From positions 930,001 to 994,000 of the forward strand of contig OZ244931.1 of the NCBI GenBank assembly GCA_965222215.1: 64,000 nucleotides of DNA. The letters run 5' to 3'. This document shows positions 15,829 to 24,408 of this stretch, in pieces. This DNA comes from JABJAG01 sp965222215. Its GTDB lineage: Bacteria; Pseudomonadota; Alphaproteobacteria; UBA6615. Every line of letters begins with the position of its first letter. Positions within the stretch are counted from its first letter, which is position 1. Position numbers and translations under genes: made by a program. The notes under the pieces were generated by a model. The model was not told the DNA's origin. It saw only the letters and a list, made by a program, of their open reading frames with translations, and searched no databases.

Positions 15829-16869
15829 ATGAAATTCGGATTGTTCGGCAGTGCTCAGGCGAAACGCGGCGGCCCGGACGTTGATAGCGCCAAGGGCTAT
15901 CGCGACTGGCTGGAGTACAACACCGAGGCGGAGGCGCTCGGTTTTCACAGCACCTTCGCCGTCGAGCATCACTTCACCGGATTCGGCCAGGTGTCGGCGA
16001 CGGTCAACCTGCTGACCTATCTGGCGGCGCAGACCTCGACGATCCGTCTTGGCACAGCCGTTATGGTCCTGCCGTGGCATGATCCAGTGCTGCTCGCCGA
16101 GCAGACGGCGACCCTCGACCTGCTTTCGGGCGGGCGCTTCGACTTCGGCGTCGGCAAGGGCTACCGCTTCAACGAGTTCAAGGGCTTCCGCATCCCGATG
16201 GAAGAGGCGGGCGACCGCTTCGAGGAATCCCTCAAGATCATGACCAAGGCGTGGACCGAGGACGACCCCTGGACCTACGAGGGCAAATTCTGGTCCTACG
16301 AGGATGTCGTCGTCGAGCCGCCGACGGCGCAGAAACCGCACCCGCCGTTCTGGATGGGCGCGGGCAGCCCGCAGTCCATCGAGGCGGTCGCCGATCGCGG
16401 CTACAACCTGCTGGTCGACCAGTTCGCGCCGGTGGATACCACGATCGACCGCGTTCATACGTTCCGCGACATGGTTGAGGCGCGCGGCCGGACGTTCGAC
16501 CCGTACGAAGTGGGCGTCGCGCGTGGGCTCTATGTGGCGAAGGACGCGGCCGACCGTGATGCCGCCATCGAGCGGCGGATCGAGGCGCGTCGGCGTGTCG
16601 ATGCGCTGGCCCAGCGCCCCGACGGCGGCAACAAGGCATCCATCATGTCCTACGACGACGCGGTGGAGACGACGGCGGAAGCGGCGATGTTCGGCACGGT
16701 CGACGAGATCGTGGAGAAGATCCAGAAGTTCCACGACGCCGGTGTGCGCTACATGTTGTTCTCTGACGGCGGCACGGGGATCGAGGGATTGCGGACCTTC
16801 TCGAAAGAAGTCATGCCGCACTTCGCCGATCAGGAAGACGACCTGGTCGTCGCGCGGGCAGCAGAGTAG
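15829..16869 (+). CDS. LLM-class flavin-dependent oxidoreductase (bacterial luciferase-like)
   Basis: Protein of 346 aa with MKFGLFGSAQ at the N-terminus, HSTFAVEHHFTGFGQVSATVNLLTYLAAQTSTIRLGTAVMVLPWHDPVLLAEQTATLDLLSGGRFDFGVGKGY as the luciferase-type barrel core, and PPFWMGAGSPQSIEAVADRGYNLL. The start is supported by ACGGAGGA at 15815-15823; the ATG at 15787 lacks this. It probably uses reduced FMN or F420-like flavin chemistry to oxidise a small organic compound. It is divergent from the paired Gfo/Idh genes and 73 bp upstream of a GST, which hints at xenobiotic or aromatic breakdown. Confidence 0.87.
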   Translation: MKFGLFGSAQAKRGGPDVDSAKGYRDWLEYNTEAEALGFHSTFAVEHHFTGFGQVSATVNLLTYLAAQTSTIRLGTAVMVLPWHDPVLLAEQTATLDLLSGGRFDFGVGKGYRFNEFKGFRIPMEEAGDRFEESLKIMTKAWTEDDPWTYEGKFWSYEDVVVEPPTAQKPHPPFWMGAGSPQSIEAVADRGYNLLVDQFAPVDTTIDRVHTFRDMVEARGRTFDPYEVGVARGLYVAKDAADRDAAIERRIEARRRVDALAQRPDGGNKASIMSYDDAVETTAEAAMFGTVDEIVEKIQKFHDAGVRYMLFSDGGTGIEGLRTFSKEVMPHFADQEDDLVVARAAE

Positions 16870-16942
16870 TCCGCACGCGCCTTGCGTGAGCGGGGGTGCC
16901 GCGATAATCGTCTCCCCTTGTTGTTTTCAGGGGGAACTATCG

Positions 16943-17707
16943 ATGGCACTCGAGCTCTATCACCACGACGCGTCGACCTGCAGCCAGAAGGTGCGGATCT
17001 GCCTGGCCGAGAAGGGCGTCGACTGGGAAAACCGGCATGTCGACCTCGGCCAGCAGGAAAACCTGACGCCCGAGTATCTGGCCATCAACCCGAACGGGGT
17101 GGTCCCCGCCTTCGTGCATGACGGCACGCCGATCATCGAATCCACGGTGATGTGCGAGTACGTCGACGAAGTCTGGCCGGATCAGGGCGCGAGCCTGACC
17201 CCGGCCGATCCCAAGAAGCGCGCCGAGATGCGCGCATGGCTGCGCTACATCGACGAGGTGCCGTCGATGGCCGTGCGCGTGCCGACATTCCAGGACCTGC
17301 TGATCGACCGCTTCAAGGCGATGAGCGAGGAAGAGTACGCCGCGTTCCGGGACTCGAACACGCTGCGCCGCGATTTTTTCATGCGGCTCAATCGCACGGG
17401 CTTCAGCGACGAGGAATACGAGAACTCGCTGATGCAGCTCCGCGCGACCGTGGAACGGATGGAAAAGGCGCTGTCGGAAGAGGGGCCTTGGATCGTCGGG
17501 GAGCAATACACCATCGCCGACATATGCATGGCGCCGCTGTTCCAGCGCATGGAAGACCTCGGCATGACCGACATGTGGGCCGAAGCGCCCCATGTCGCCG
17601 ACTGGTTCGAGCGCATCAAGGCGCGCCCGGCCTACGACACGGCGTTCTATCCCGGCTCGCGGATGACCGACGTGTTCCCGCAGCTCCGCGAAAAGGCGCA
17701 AGGCTAG
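16943..17707 (+). CDS. glutathione S-transferase family protein
   Basis: Protein of 254 aa. The N-terminal thioredoxin fold has YHHDASTCSQKVRICLAEKGVDWE (Ser/Cys region near residue 12), NPNGVVPAFVHDGTPIIESTVMCEYVDEVWP with the cis-Pro and the ES glutathione-binding pair, and a helical C-terminal domain with EGPWIVGEQYTIADICMAPLFQRM. The start at 16943 follows GGGGGAACTATCG. It conjugates or isomerises electrophiles with glutathione; no dehalogenase-specific motif could be recognised. Confidence 0.88.
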   Translation: MALELYHHDASTCSQKVRICLAEKGVDWENRHVDLGQQENLTPEYLAINPNGVVPAFVHDGTPIIESTVMCEYVDEVWPDQGASLTPADPKKRAEMRAWLRYIDEVPSMAVRVPTFQDLLIDRFKAMSEEEYAAFRDSNTLRRDFFMRLNRTGFSDEEYENSLMQLRATVERMEKALSEEGPWIVGEQYTIADICMAPLFQRMEDLGMTDMWAEAPHVADWFERIKARPAYDTAFYPGSRMTDVFPQLREKAQG

Positions 17708-17717
17708 GCACATCGCC

Positions 17718-18566
17718 ATGGACGCCCGGTCCATCCTGGACGGATTTCTCGACCGCTGCGAAGAACACCGTACCCCCTGCGGTGACGGCGAGATGGTCTG
17801 GCGCGTCTGGGGCAGGCCGGCGGCCGATGGCCCGACGGTGGTCCTGCTGCACGGCGGTTCGGGCGCCTGGAACCACTGGGTCCGGACGATCCCGGCCCTG
17901 GAAGACGATTTTCACGTCATCGCGGCGGACCTGCCCGGTTGCGGGGATTCGGCCGACCCGCCCGAGCCCTACGATGCGGCGGTCCTCGCCGATGTAGTCT
18001 CCGAAGGGCTGGATCGGGTTGTGCCGGCGGGTGCGCCGTTCGATCTGGTGACATTCTCCTTCGGTGGCGTGATCTCCGGTCTCGTTGCGAAAGCCCAGGG
18101 CGCACGCCTGAAAAGCCTGACCATTGTCGGCACGCCCGTGCTCGGCCTCATCGCGGGCGGTAAAGCGAACGAACTCGTCGCGCCGCCGCCCGATGCCACG
18201 CCGGAAGAGGCGGCGCCCTTCTACCGGCACAATCTCGAAAAGCTGATGGTCCACGATCCGGCCGCCATCGATGACCTCGCCATGGCGCTGCACATGGAGA
18301 ACATGGCGAAGGTTCGCCTGCGGTCGCGTGGGATCGCGCGTCGGCACCCGGTGATGCCCGACCTGGTCGACGCGAGCTGTGACCTGAACTTCGTGTTCGG
18401 CGAGCACGACCCGACCTTGCACCCGAGCCTGGACGGGGTGCGCGCCTATGTTGCCGAGAACCACCCGCAAGCACGGTTCGAAACCGTGCCGGAGGCGGGC
18501 CACTGGGTGCCGTACGAGGCCGCGGATCGATTTAACCGGATCATACGGGAGATCCTCTCCGCCTAG
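17718..18566 (+). CDS. alpha/beta hydrolase, serine nucleophile
   Basis: Protein of 282 aa starting 10 bp after the GST stop, so probably the same operon. VVLLHGGSGAWNHWVRTIPAL is the oxyanion region, ADLPGCGDSADPP follows strand 4, and the elbow is TFSFGGVIS, with Ser in an unusual T-F-S-F-G context instead of GxSxG. The acid and His are probably in FGEHDPT and PEAGHWVPYE. Likely a meta-cleavage hydrolase, lactonase or esterase; the substrate is unknown. Confidence 0.83.
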   Translation: MDARSILDGFLDRCEEHRTPCGDGEMVWRVWGRPAADGPTVVLLHGGSGAWNHWVRTIPALEDDFHVIAADLPGCGDSADPPEPYDAAVLADVVSEGLDRVVPAGAPFDLVTFSFGGVISGLVAKAQGARLKSLTIVGTPVLGLIAGGKANELVAPPPDATPEEAAPFYRHNLEKLMVHDPAAIDDLAMALHMENMAKVRLRSRGIARRHPVMPDLVDASCDLNFVFGEHDPTLHPSLDGVRAYVAENHPQARFETVPEAGHWVPYEAADRFNRIIREILSA

Positions 18567-18784
18567 CGGGTTTACGGGTAGCTTCCATTTCAATCCAGGG
18601 AACAGCAACAATTCCCAAAATCCTGCACAATAAAATCAATCCAAATATTTTGTTATCGTTATGAAAATTACGAATGAAATTAGGTGAATTCAAAAATATA
18701 GGATAGGTTGATTTTATATTTCTGAAACATTTCGGGCGACAGCAAGTCGGGAATACTCCTCCTTGCGCCCAAGAAGGAAACACT
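18567..18784. other. AT-rich intergenic segment
   Basis: The stretch around 18620-18730 (ACAATAAAATCAATCC...TTTTATATTTC) is far more AT-rich than anything near it. It has no ORF, no clear palindrome and no terminator. It may hold the promoter of the small membrane protein at 18785. Confidence 0.6.
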
Positions 18785-19177
18785 ATGGAAAAGCGCTCAA
18801 TGGCCTCCCAGTATCTGGAGGGGCAGTCCCTGACTCGTCTCATCCAGGGGCTGATCGTCGGTGTTATCGGCACGCTCATCATCGGGTTCGCTGTTGCCGG
18901 CTGGCAGCTCGGTGGCAACGCTGACGAGAAGGTCATGCTCGCCGACCGGTCGGCGACAGTGGCGGCCCTGGCCCCGATCTGCGCCGCACGATTTCAGGCT
19001 GCCGCGGCCAGCGACGATTCAATGGTCGCCGAGCTGGCGGCGTCGCGCGCGTGGGAGCGCAACACGCTGATGGTCGACAATGGCTGGGCGACGTTTGCCG
19101 GCATGGGCGAGCCGAACATCTATGTCGCGGATTCATGCGCGGACCTGGTGAGCGAACATTTCGACCTGAAAAACTAG
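18785..19177 (+). CDS. small membrane-anchored protein of unknown function (130 aa)
   Basis: Not recognised by name. The N-terminus is cytoplasmic and short, followed by one membrane segment LIQGLIVGVIGTLIIGFAVAGWQLG (about residues 18-42), then a soluble domain of about 88 aa. That domain has two well-separated cysteines, CAARF and DSCADLV, which could form a disulfide if exported. The pattern of AAxxCxxxFQxxA and a late ADxCAxxV recalls a family of small uncharacterised alphaproteobacterial proteins. AGAAGGAAACAC precedes the ATG. It stands alone and convergent to the racemase gene. Confidence 0.6.
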   Translation: MEKRSMASQYLEGQSLTRLIQGLIVGVIGTLIIGFAVAGWQLGGNADEKVMLADRSATVAALAPICAARFQAAAASDDSMVAELAASRAWERNTLMVDNGWATFAGMGEPNIYVADSCADLVSEHFDLKN

Positions 19178-19209
19178 GCCCGGCCGGGTGGCGGGACTTC
19201 GTGTCCTGC

Positions 19210-19905
19210 TCAGCCCTCTGCGATGGCGCGTGCGATGGCCGCGCGGGCCAGCAGGCGAGTCGAATCGAGGGTCGGCAGCGACGAGATTTCGTCGTCGATG
19301 ACCAGCGGCAGTTCGGTGCAGCCCAGGATCACGGAATCGCAGCCGGCCTTTTCCAGACGTTCGATGATCCGGAGCAATCGCGCTGTCGAGGTCTTGCTGA
19401 ATATGCCGCACACGAGTTCGTCCATGATGATCCGGCTCAGTTCCGCCCGGTCTTCCGGGCCGGGCCGCTCCCATCCGAGATCGAGCGCCTCCAGCGCCGT
19501 CGGGTAGACCTCGCTCTCGACCAGCCATTGCGTGCCGGTCAGGCCGGGCCTGCCGAAGCCCCGCGCTCGCGTCTCCTTCGCCACCACCTCGGCGATGTGC
19601 AGCCACGGGAGTGGAGAGCGCGGGATCACACGATCGAGCGCGTTGTGGATCGTGTTGTCCGGACAGATCAGGAAGTTCGCGCCGGCACGCGCCAGCACGT
19701 TGGCAGATTCGAGCATCAGGTCGGCAACCCCGTCCCAGTGCCCGGCGTCGAGGCAGGCGGCGTAGTGCGCCAGCGACGGCGTATGCACCGTGACTTCGGG
19801 ATGCGCGTACGCGCCCAGCCGCTGCGGCGCCTCTGTGCAGATCGTGCGGTAGCACAGCGCCGCGCCCTCGGCGGAGCAGGCGACGATGCCGATATGCTGA
19901 TTCAT
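19210..19905 (-). CDS. aspartate/glutamate racemase family protein
   Basis: Protein of 231 aa, usual length for the family. The two catalytic cysteines sit in LICPDNTIHN (about residue 81) and VILGCTELPLVID (about residue 195), the paired-Cys, cofactor-free racemase arrangement. It may interconvert D- and L-aspartate or glutamate, though many family members act on other acids. It begins 11 bp after the rhodanese gene stop on the same strand, so likely cotranscribed. Confidence 0.87.
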   Translation of the reverse strand: MNQHIGIVACSAEGAALCYRTICTEAPQRLGAYAHPEVTVHTPSLAHYAACLDAGHWDGVADLMLESANVLARAGANFLICPDNTIHNALDRVIPRSPLPWLHIAEVVAKETRARGFGRPGLTGTQWLVESEVYPTALEALDLGWERPGPEDRAELSRIIMDELVCGIFSKTSTARLLRIIERLEKAGCDSVILGCTELPLVIDDEISSLPTLDSTRLLARAAIARAIAEG

Positions 19906-19915
19906 TGGTGGGCGA

Positions 19916-20332
19916 TCACGAGTCCTTGGGTTTGGGAAGCTTCGCTTCCTTCTCCTCGGTCGGGCCCTCGGCTTTCACCCAGGCGCCGTAACCGCCGCGC
20001 ATGTGCGCGACCGGGCCAAGGCCCATCCGGTGCACCGACTGCGCGGCCAGCGCCGAGCGCATGCCCCCGGCGCAGAAGAAGATGAACTTTTTGCCCGACG
20101 CGAAAACCTCCCGGTGATAGGGGCTTTCCGAATCGACCCAGAATTCCAGCATACCGCGCGGCGCGTGGATGGCGCCGGGAATAGCGCCGTCGCGCCACAG
20201 TTCGCGGATGTCGCGGATATCGACGAGTTCGACGTCGTCGTTGCCGTTCACCGCCATGACCTCCTCGACGGTCATGGTCTCGATTTCTTCTTCGGCCTCG
20301 GCGCAAAGCTGCTTGATGCCCTTGTTGATCAT
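19916..20332 (-). CDS. rhodanese-like sulfurtransferase
   Basis: Protein of 138 aa, a single rhodanese domain: VELVDIRDIRELWRDGAIPGAIHAPRG and the active loop FFCAGGMRSALAA, with Cys about residue 87. The start at 20332 is set by reverse-strand GGCAGGAGACA just upstream; the frame extends to 20485 without family similarity. It transfers sulfane sulfur or senses persulfide; no specific acceptor is evident. It is divergent from malate synthase G. Confidence 0.87.
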   Translation of the reverse strand: MINKGIKQLCAEAEEEIETMTVEEVMAVNGNDDVELVDIRDIRELWRDGAIPGAIHAPRGMLEFWVDSESPYHREVFASGKKFIFFCAGGMRSALAAQSVHRMGLGPVAHMRGGYGAWVKAEGPTEEKEAKLPKPKDS

Positions 20333-20526
20333 CGGAATGTCTCCTGCCGCCGGGTTGGGCGATTGGTGTTCTTTTTTGACTTCGGCTGAAATTATACCCA
20401 ATCGCGCGTCGGGGGACTCGGAATCGTGGGCGGATTTTGTGATAACAAGGCGCTGAATTTTGCCCGGGCGACCGGCCGGGCGCACAAGAACATTCGAACG
20501 ATCGACCGACGGAGGCGAGACAAGCC

Positions 20527-22698
20527 ATGACCGAGATGATCAACGCGGGCAACATTCAGGTTGCCGCACCGCTCTACAACTTCATCAACGACGAAGCGCT
20601 TCCCGGCACGGGGATCGAGCCGGATCGGTTCTGGAACGCGCTCGACGAGCTGGTTCACACGCTGGGCCCGCGCAACCGCGCGCTGCTGGCCGAGCGCGAT
20701 GCGCTGCAGGTGCGCATCGACGCCTGGCACAAGGAAAACCGTGACAAGGAGTTCGACCCGGCCGCCTATCGCGCGTTCCTGGAGGATATCGGCTACCTCG
20801 TCCCCGAGGGCGGTGACTTCCAGGTCGATACCGCCAATGTCGATCCCGAGATCACCACGATCGCCGGTCCGCAGCTCGTGGTGCCGATCACCAACGCGCG
20901 CTATGCGCTGAACGCGGCGAACGCGCGCTGGGGCAGCCTGTACGACGCGCTCTACGGCACGGACGTGATTCCGCAGGACGGCGCGCCGGCCTCCGGCTAT
21001 GACGCGGCGCGCGGTGAGAAGGTTATCGCCTACGCCCGCCAGGTGCTCGATGACATGGCGTCGCTGGCCGAGGGCTCGCACGCCGATGCGACCGGATACA
21101 CTGTCGAGGACGGCAAGCTGGCGGTCGCGCTCGATGGCGGCGGCGCGACCGGTCTGAAGGACCCTGCGCAGTTCGCCGGCTACAATGGCGACGCCGGTTC
21201 GCCCTCGGCGATCCTGCTTGTAAACAACGGCATCCATGCGGAAATTTCCATCGACCGCGATCACATGATCGGCAAGGACGACGCGGCGGGTATCGCGGAC
21301 GTGGTTCTGGAATCGGCGCTGTCGACGATCATGGACTTCGAGGATTCGGTCGCGACGGTCGACGCCGAGGACAAGGTGGTCGCCTATCGCAACTGGCTCG
21401 GACTGAACAAGGGCGACCTGACTGCGGCGTTTGAGAAGGGTGGGAAGACCGTCTCCCGCTCGCTGGAGCCGGACCGCACCTACACAGCGCCGGACGGCAG
21501 CGAGCTCACCCTGCACGGCCGTTCGCTGATGCTGGTGCGTAACGTCGGCCACCTGATGACCATCGGCATGGTGCTCGATCAGGACGGTCAGGAAGCGCCG
21601 GAAGGTATTATCGACGCGCTGGTCTCCTCGATGATCGCGATGCACGACCTCCAGGGGAACGGGAATTATCGGAACACCCGCGGCGGCTCGGTCTACATCG
21701 TGAAGCCAAAGATGCACGGGCCGGACGAAGTCGCGTTCTCCGACGAATTGTTCGGCGCCGTCGAGCAGGCGCTCGGCCTTGCGCCCAACACGGTCAAGAT
21801 GGGCATTATGGACGAGGAACGCCGCACCACGGTGAACCTCAAGGAATGCATCCGCGCGGCCAAGAGCCGGGTGTTCTTCATCAACACCGGCTTCCTCGAC
21901 CGCACCGGCGACGAGATGCACACGTCGATGGAAGCGGGCGCCATGATCCGCAAGGGCGACATGAAGGCCTCGCCGTGGATCCAGGCCTATGAGGACTGGA
22001 ACGTCGATATCGGCCTCGAATGCGGCCTGCCGGGCCACGCCCAGATCGGCAAGGGCATGTGGGCCATGCCGGACCGCATGGCCGACATGATGGAGCAGAA
22101 GATCGGCCACCCGAAGGCCGGCGCGAACACGGCCTGGGTGCCGTCCCCGACGGCGGCGACGCTGCACGCGCTGCACTACCATCAGGTCAACGTCGCCGAG
22201 GTTCAGGAGGAGTTGAAGTCGCGCGGGCGGGCCAGCCTCGACGACATCCTGTCGATCCCGGTCACGGATCGTCCGAACTGGCCCGAGGAAGACATCCAGA
22301 ACGAGCTCGACAACAACGCCCAGGGCATCCTCGGCTACGTCGTGCGCTGGATCGACCAGGGCGTCGGCTGTTCCAAGGTGCCGGACATCAACGACATCGG
22401 CCTGATGGAAGACCGCGCCACCTTGCGGATTTCCAGCCAGCACATGGCCAACTGGATCCACCACGGCATTGTGTCCGAGGACCAGGTCCGCGAGACCATG
22501 GAGCGGATGGCCGGCGTCGTCGACAAGCAGAACGAGGGCGACGCCGCCTACATTGCGATGGCCGGGAACTTCGACGACAGCGTCGCGTTCCAGGCCGCCT
22601 GCGACCTTGTGTTCAAGGGCCGCGAACAGCCGAGCGGCTACACCGAGCCGATCCTGCACGCGCGCCGGATCGAGGCAAAGGCCAAGTACGGCCAGTAG
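20527..22698 (+). CDS. glcB: malate synthase G
   Basis: Protein of 723 aa, the length of the monomeric G isoform. It condenses glyoxylate and acetyl-CoA to malate in the glyoxylate bypass. Marks are HAEISIDRDHMIGKDD, the metal and active-site stretch ALSTIMDFEDSVATVDAEDK, NYRNTRGGSVYIVKPKMHGPDEVAF, GIMDEERRTTVNLKECI and NTGFLDRTGDEMHTSM. GGAGGCGAG precedes the ATG at 20527. It lies beside the ScfR-type regulator and close to isocitrate lyase, so the whole shunt is within 5 kb. Confidence 0.96.
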   Translation: MTEMINAGNIQVAAPLYNFINDEALPGTGIEPDRFWNALDELVHTLGPRNRALLAERDALQVRIDAWHKENRDKEFDPAAYRAFLEDIGYLVPEGGDFQVDTANVDPEITTIAGPQLVVPITNARYALNAANARWGSLYDALYGTDVIPQDGAPASGYDAARGEKVIAYARQVLDDMASLAEGSHADATGYTVEDGKLAVALDGGGATGLKDPAQFAGYNGDAGSPSAILLVNNGIHAEISIDRDHMIGKDDAAGIADVVLESALSTIMDFEDSVATVDAEDKVVAYRNWLGLNKGDLTAAFEKGGKTVSRSLEPDRTYTAPDGSELTLHGRSLMLVRNVGHLMTIGMVLDQDGQEAPEGIIDALVSSMIAMHDLQGNGNYRNTRGGSVYIVKPKMHGPDEVAFSDELFGAVEQALGLAPNTVKMGIMDEERRTTVNLKECIRAAKSRVFFINTGFLDRTGDEMHTSMEAGAMIRKGDMKASPWIQAYEDWNVDIGLECGLPGHAQIGKGMWAMPDRMADMMEQKIGHPKAGANTAWVPSPTAATLHALHYHQVNVAEVQEELKSRGRASLDDILSIPVTDRPNWPEEDIQNELDNNAQGILGYVVRWIDQGVGCSKVPDINDIGLMEDRATLRISSQHMANWIHHGIVSEDQVRETMERMAGVVDKQNEGDAAYIAMAGNFDDSVAFQAACDLVFKGREQPSGYTEPILHARRIEAKAKYGQ

Positions 22699-22723
22699 CC
22701 GCACCCGGACAGTCAGAGATCAG

Positions 22724-22748
22724 GGGCGGGCCTTGGCCCGCCCTTTTT
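22724..22748 (+). terminator. Rho-independent terminator of malate synthase G
   Basis: GGGCGGGCC-TT-GGCCCGCCC (22724-22743) followed by TTTTT, 25 bp after the glcB stop. It ends exactly before the stop of the convergent regulator gene. Confidence 0.85.
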
Positions 22749-24212
22749 CTATTGTTTCGCCGAAATATACGCCGACACGCCGCGGGTGTTCTCGTCGGTT
22801 TCCAGCGCGTGGGCGACCGGAGGGAACGCGCGCTGGGCGCAGTCCATGCGCGGGCAGGTGCGGCACGACACGCCGATGGGCACGATCCGCTCCGGCTTGT
22901 CGAGGTCGATGCCCTCGGCATAGACCAGTTCCGATGCGTGGCTCATCTCGCAGCCGAGCCCGATCGACAGGTAGCTGCGCGGCTGGCCGTATCCCGCACC
23001 GGCCTTGAACACCGTGCGCGCGATGCAGAAGAAGGTCGCGCCGTCCGGCATCTGCGAGATCTGCACGTTGATGGTGCCCGGCTGCAGATAGGCCGAATGC
23101 ACGTTCCAGCGCGGGCAGGCGCCGCCGTGGCGCGGGATGTGGATGCCCGACAGCGAGAACCGCTTGGAGATGTTCCCGGCGATGTCGGAGCGCAGCAGGT
23201 GGAACGGCACGCCGCGCTTGCGCGGTCGTTGCAGGGTCGTGAGGCGATGACAGACCTGCTCGAAGCTCACCCGGAAGCGGTGCTGCAGGAGCTCGATATC
23301 GTAGCGGTGCTGCTTGGCCGCGCGGTGAAAGGCGTCATACGGCATCATGAATGCACCGGCGAAGTAGTTCGCCAGCCCGATCCGGGCCAGGCGGCGCGCG
23401 TCGTCGTCGGTGAAATCCCCCTCGTCGACGAGCATGTCGATCTCGCGTTCCGCCGCCAGCAGGCCGATCTGGTGGGCGGCCTGGAAGTTCCGGCTGTCGG
23501 TGGGGAGCATGCTCGACAGCTCGAGCACCCGCGAATCGGGGTCGAAGCGCCGCACGACACGGTTTTCGTCCGCCGGCAGGTCCGTGACGCGGACCCCGAA
23601 GGTGTTCGACAGGAAGGTTGTCATGGCGCGGAACGTGTCCTCGCCGGACAGGGCCGAATCGTGGTTCACCCGCTCGGCGGCCTCTTCCAGCTCCGGGAAG
23701 TGATTCGCACGGGTCTGCAGGAAGTCCGAGACCTGTTCGCTCGGCAGGCGGTCGCTGGCGGTCCCGTCATCGCCCTCGCTGCGCACCGCCGCGCCGGTCA
23801 CCTCGGCGTCGTCGCGCATATTCCGGTAACGGTCGTACAGCGCGAGGATCGCGCGCGCGACCGTGGCGTTGGAGGTCACCAGGTCGCGCACGTCGGTGTT
23901 GGTCAGGTCGATGTCGCCGAACAGCTCGTCGCCGAAGGCCTCCATCAGGTCGGCGCTGAGCCGGCCCTCGTCGCTTTCGGCGATCTCGCTCAGTTCCAGG
24001 TCAAACCGCTCGGCCAGCTTGATCAGGAGCGGGACCGTCAGGTTGCGCCGGTTGTGCTCGATCAGGTTCAGGTAGCTGGCCGAAATGCCAAGCTCGGTCG
24101 CCAGCGCGGCCTGGCTCATGCCCTCCTGGCGGCGCAGGCGGCGAACCCGTCCGCCGAGCTTGGGCGCGTCGGGTTTCTGGGCTTCGGGGGGGACAACATC
24201 GAGGCTGGCCAT
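22749..24212 (-). CDS. short-chain fatty acyl-CoA regulator family protein (ScfR/RamB type)
   Basis: Protein of 487 aa. The N-terminal helix-turn-helix is GGRVRRLRRQEGMSQAALATELGISASYLNLIEHNRRNLTVPLLIKLAERF (about residues 20-70). The middle carries an IrrE-like domain (QIGLLAAEREID...ANYFAGAFMMPYDAFHRAAKQHRYDIELLQHRF), and the C-terminal domain has cysteines in GGACPRW, GCEM and SCRTCPRMDCAQRAFPP. Related regulators (RamB, PccR, ScfR) control isocitrate lyase or propionyl-CoA genes and sense acyl-CoA. It is divergent from isocitrate lyase and shares a 196-bp control region with it. Confidence 0.9.
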   Translation of the reverse strand: MASLDVVPPEAQKPDAPKLGGRVRRLRRQEGMSQAALATELGISASYLNLIEHNRRNLTVPLLIKLAERFDLELSEIAESDEGRLSADLMEAFGDELFGDIDLTNTDVRDLVTSNATVARAILALYDRYRNMRDDAEVTGAAVRSEGDDGTASDRLPSEQVSDFLQTRANHFPELEEAAERVNHDSALSGEDTFRAMTTFLSNTFGVRVTDLPADENRVVRRFDPDSRVLELSSMLPTDSRNFQAAHQIGLLAAEREIDMLVDEGDFTDDDARRLARIGLANYFAGAFMMPYDAFHRAAKQHRYDIELLQHRFRVSFEQVCHRLTTLQRPRKRGVPFHLLRSDIAGNISKRFSLSGIHIPRHGGACPRWNVHSAYLQPGTINVQISQMPDGATFFCIARTVFKAGAGYGQPRSYLSIGLGCEMSHASELVYAEGIDLDKPERIVPIGVSCRTCPRMDCAQRAFPPVAHALETDENTRGVSAYISAKQ

Positions 24213-24253
24213 GCCGTGCTTCTCCGGATTTTCGCCCGCTGCGATTTACACCC

Positions 24254-24261
24254 TTTGCAAA
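24254..24261. promoter_or_regulatory. TTTGCAAA palindrome, candidate ScfR/RamB-type site
   Basis: The 8-bp palindrome TTTGCAAA sits in CACCCTTTGCAAATG, 42 bp upstream of the regulator start and about 150 bp upstream of isocitrate lyase. RamB and PccR sites carry this core as I recall. Only one perfect copy is seen; the expected second copy four bases on is not there. The rest of the 24213-24408 gap is AT-rich and likely holds both promoters. Confidence 0.45.
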
Positions 24262-24408
24262 TGCAGCGCAGCAACTTTACAGAAATTTACATATTTTCTC
24301 TAGCGATTTCAGTAATTTGTTGCATTGTGCATGTGCGTTGTCAATTCTTCACACACCGAGGTTGTTCGGCACTGGCCCGCACAATCAGTGCTTCTAACGG
24401 AGAATACA

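Noticed and set aside
20392..22704. 770-codon reverse-strand ORF opposite malate synthase G
   Set aside because: It is antisense to a clear glcB gene with strong family motifs. High GC removes stop codons from shadow frames, and its composition is Arg/Val/Asp-rich with no domain.
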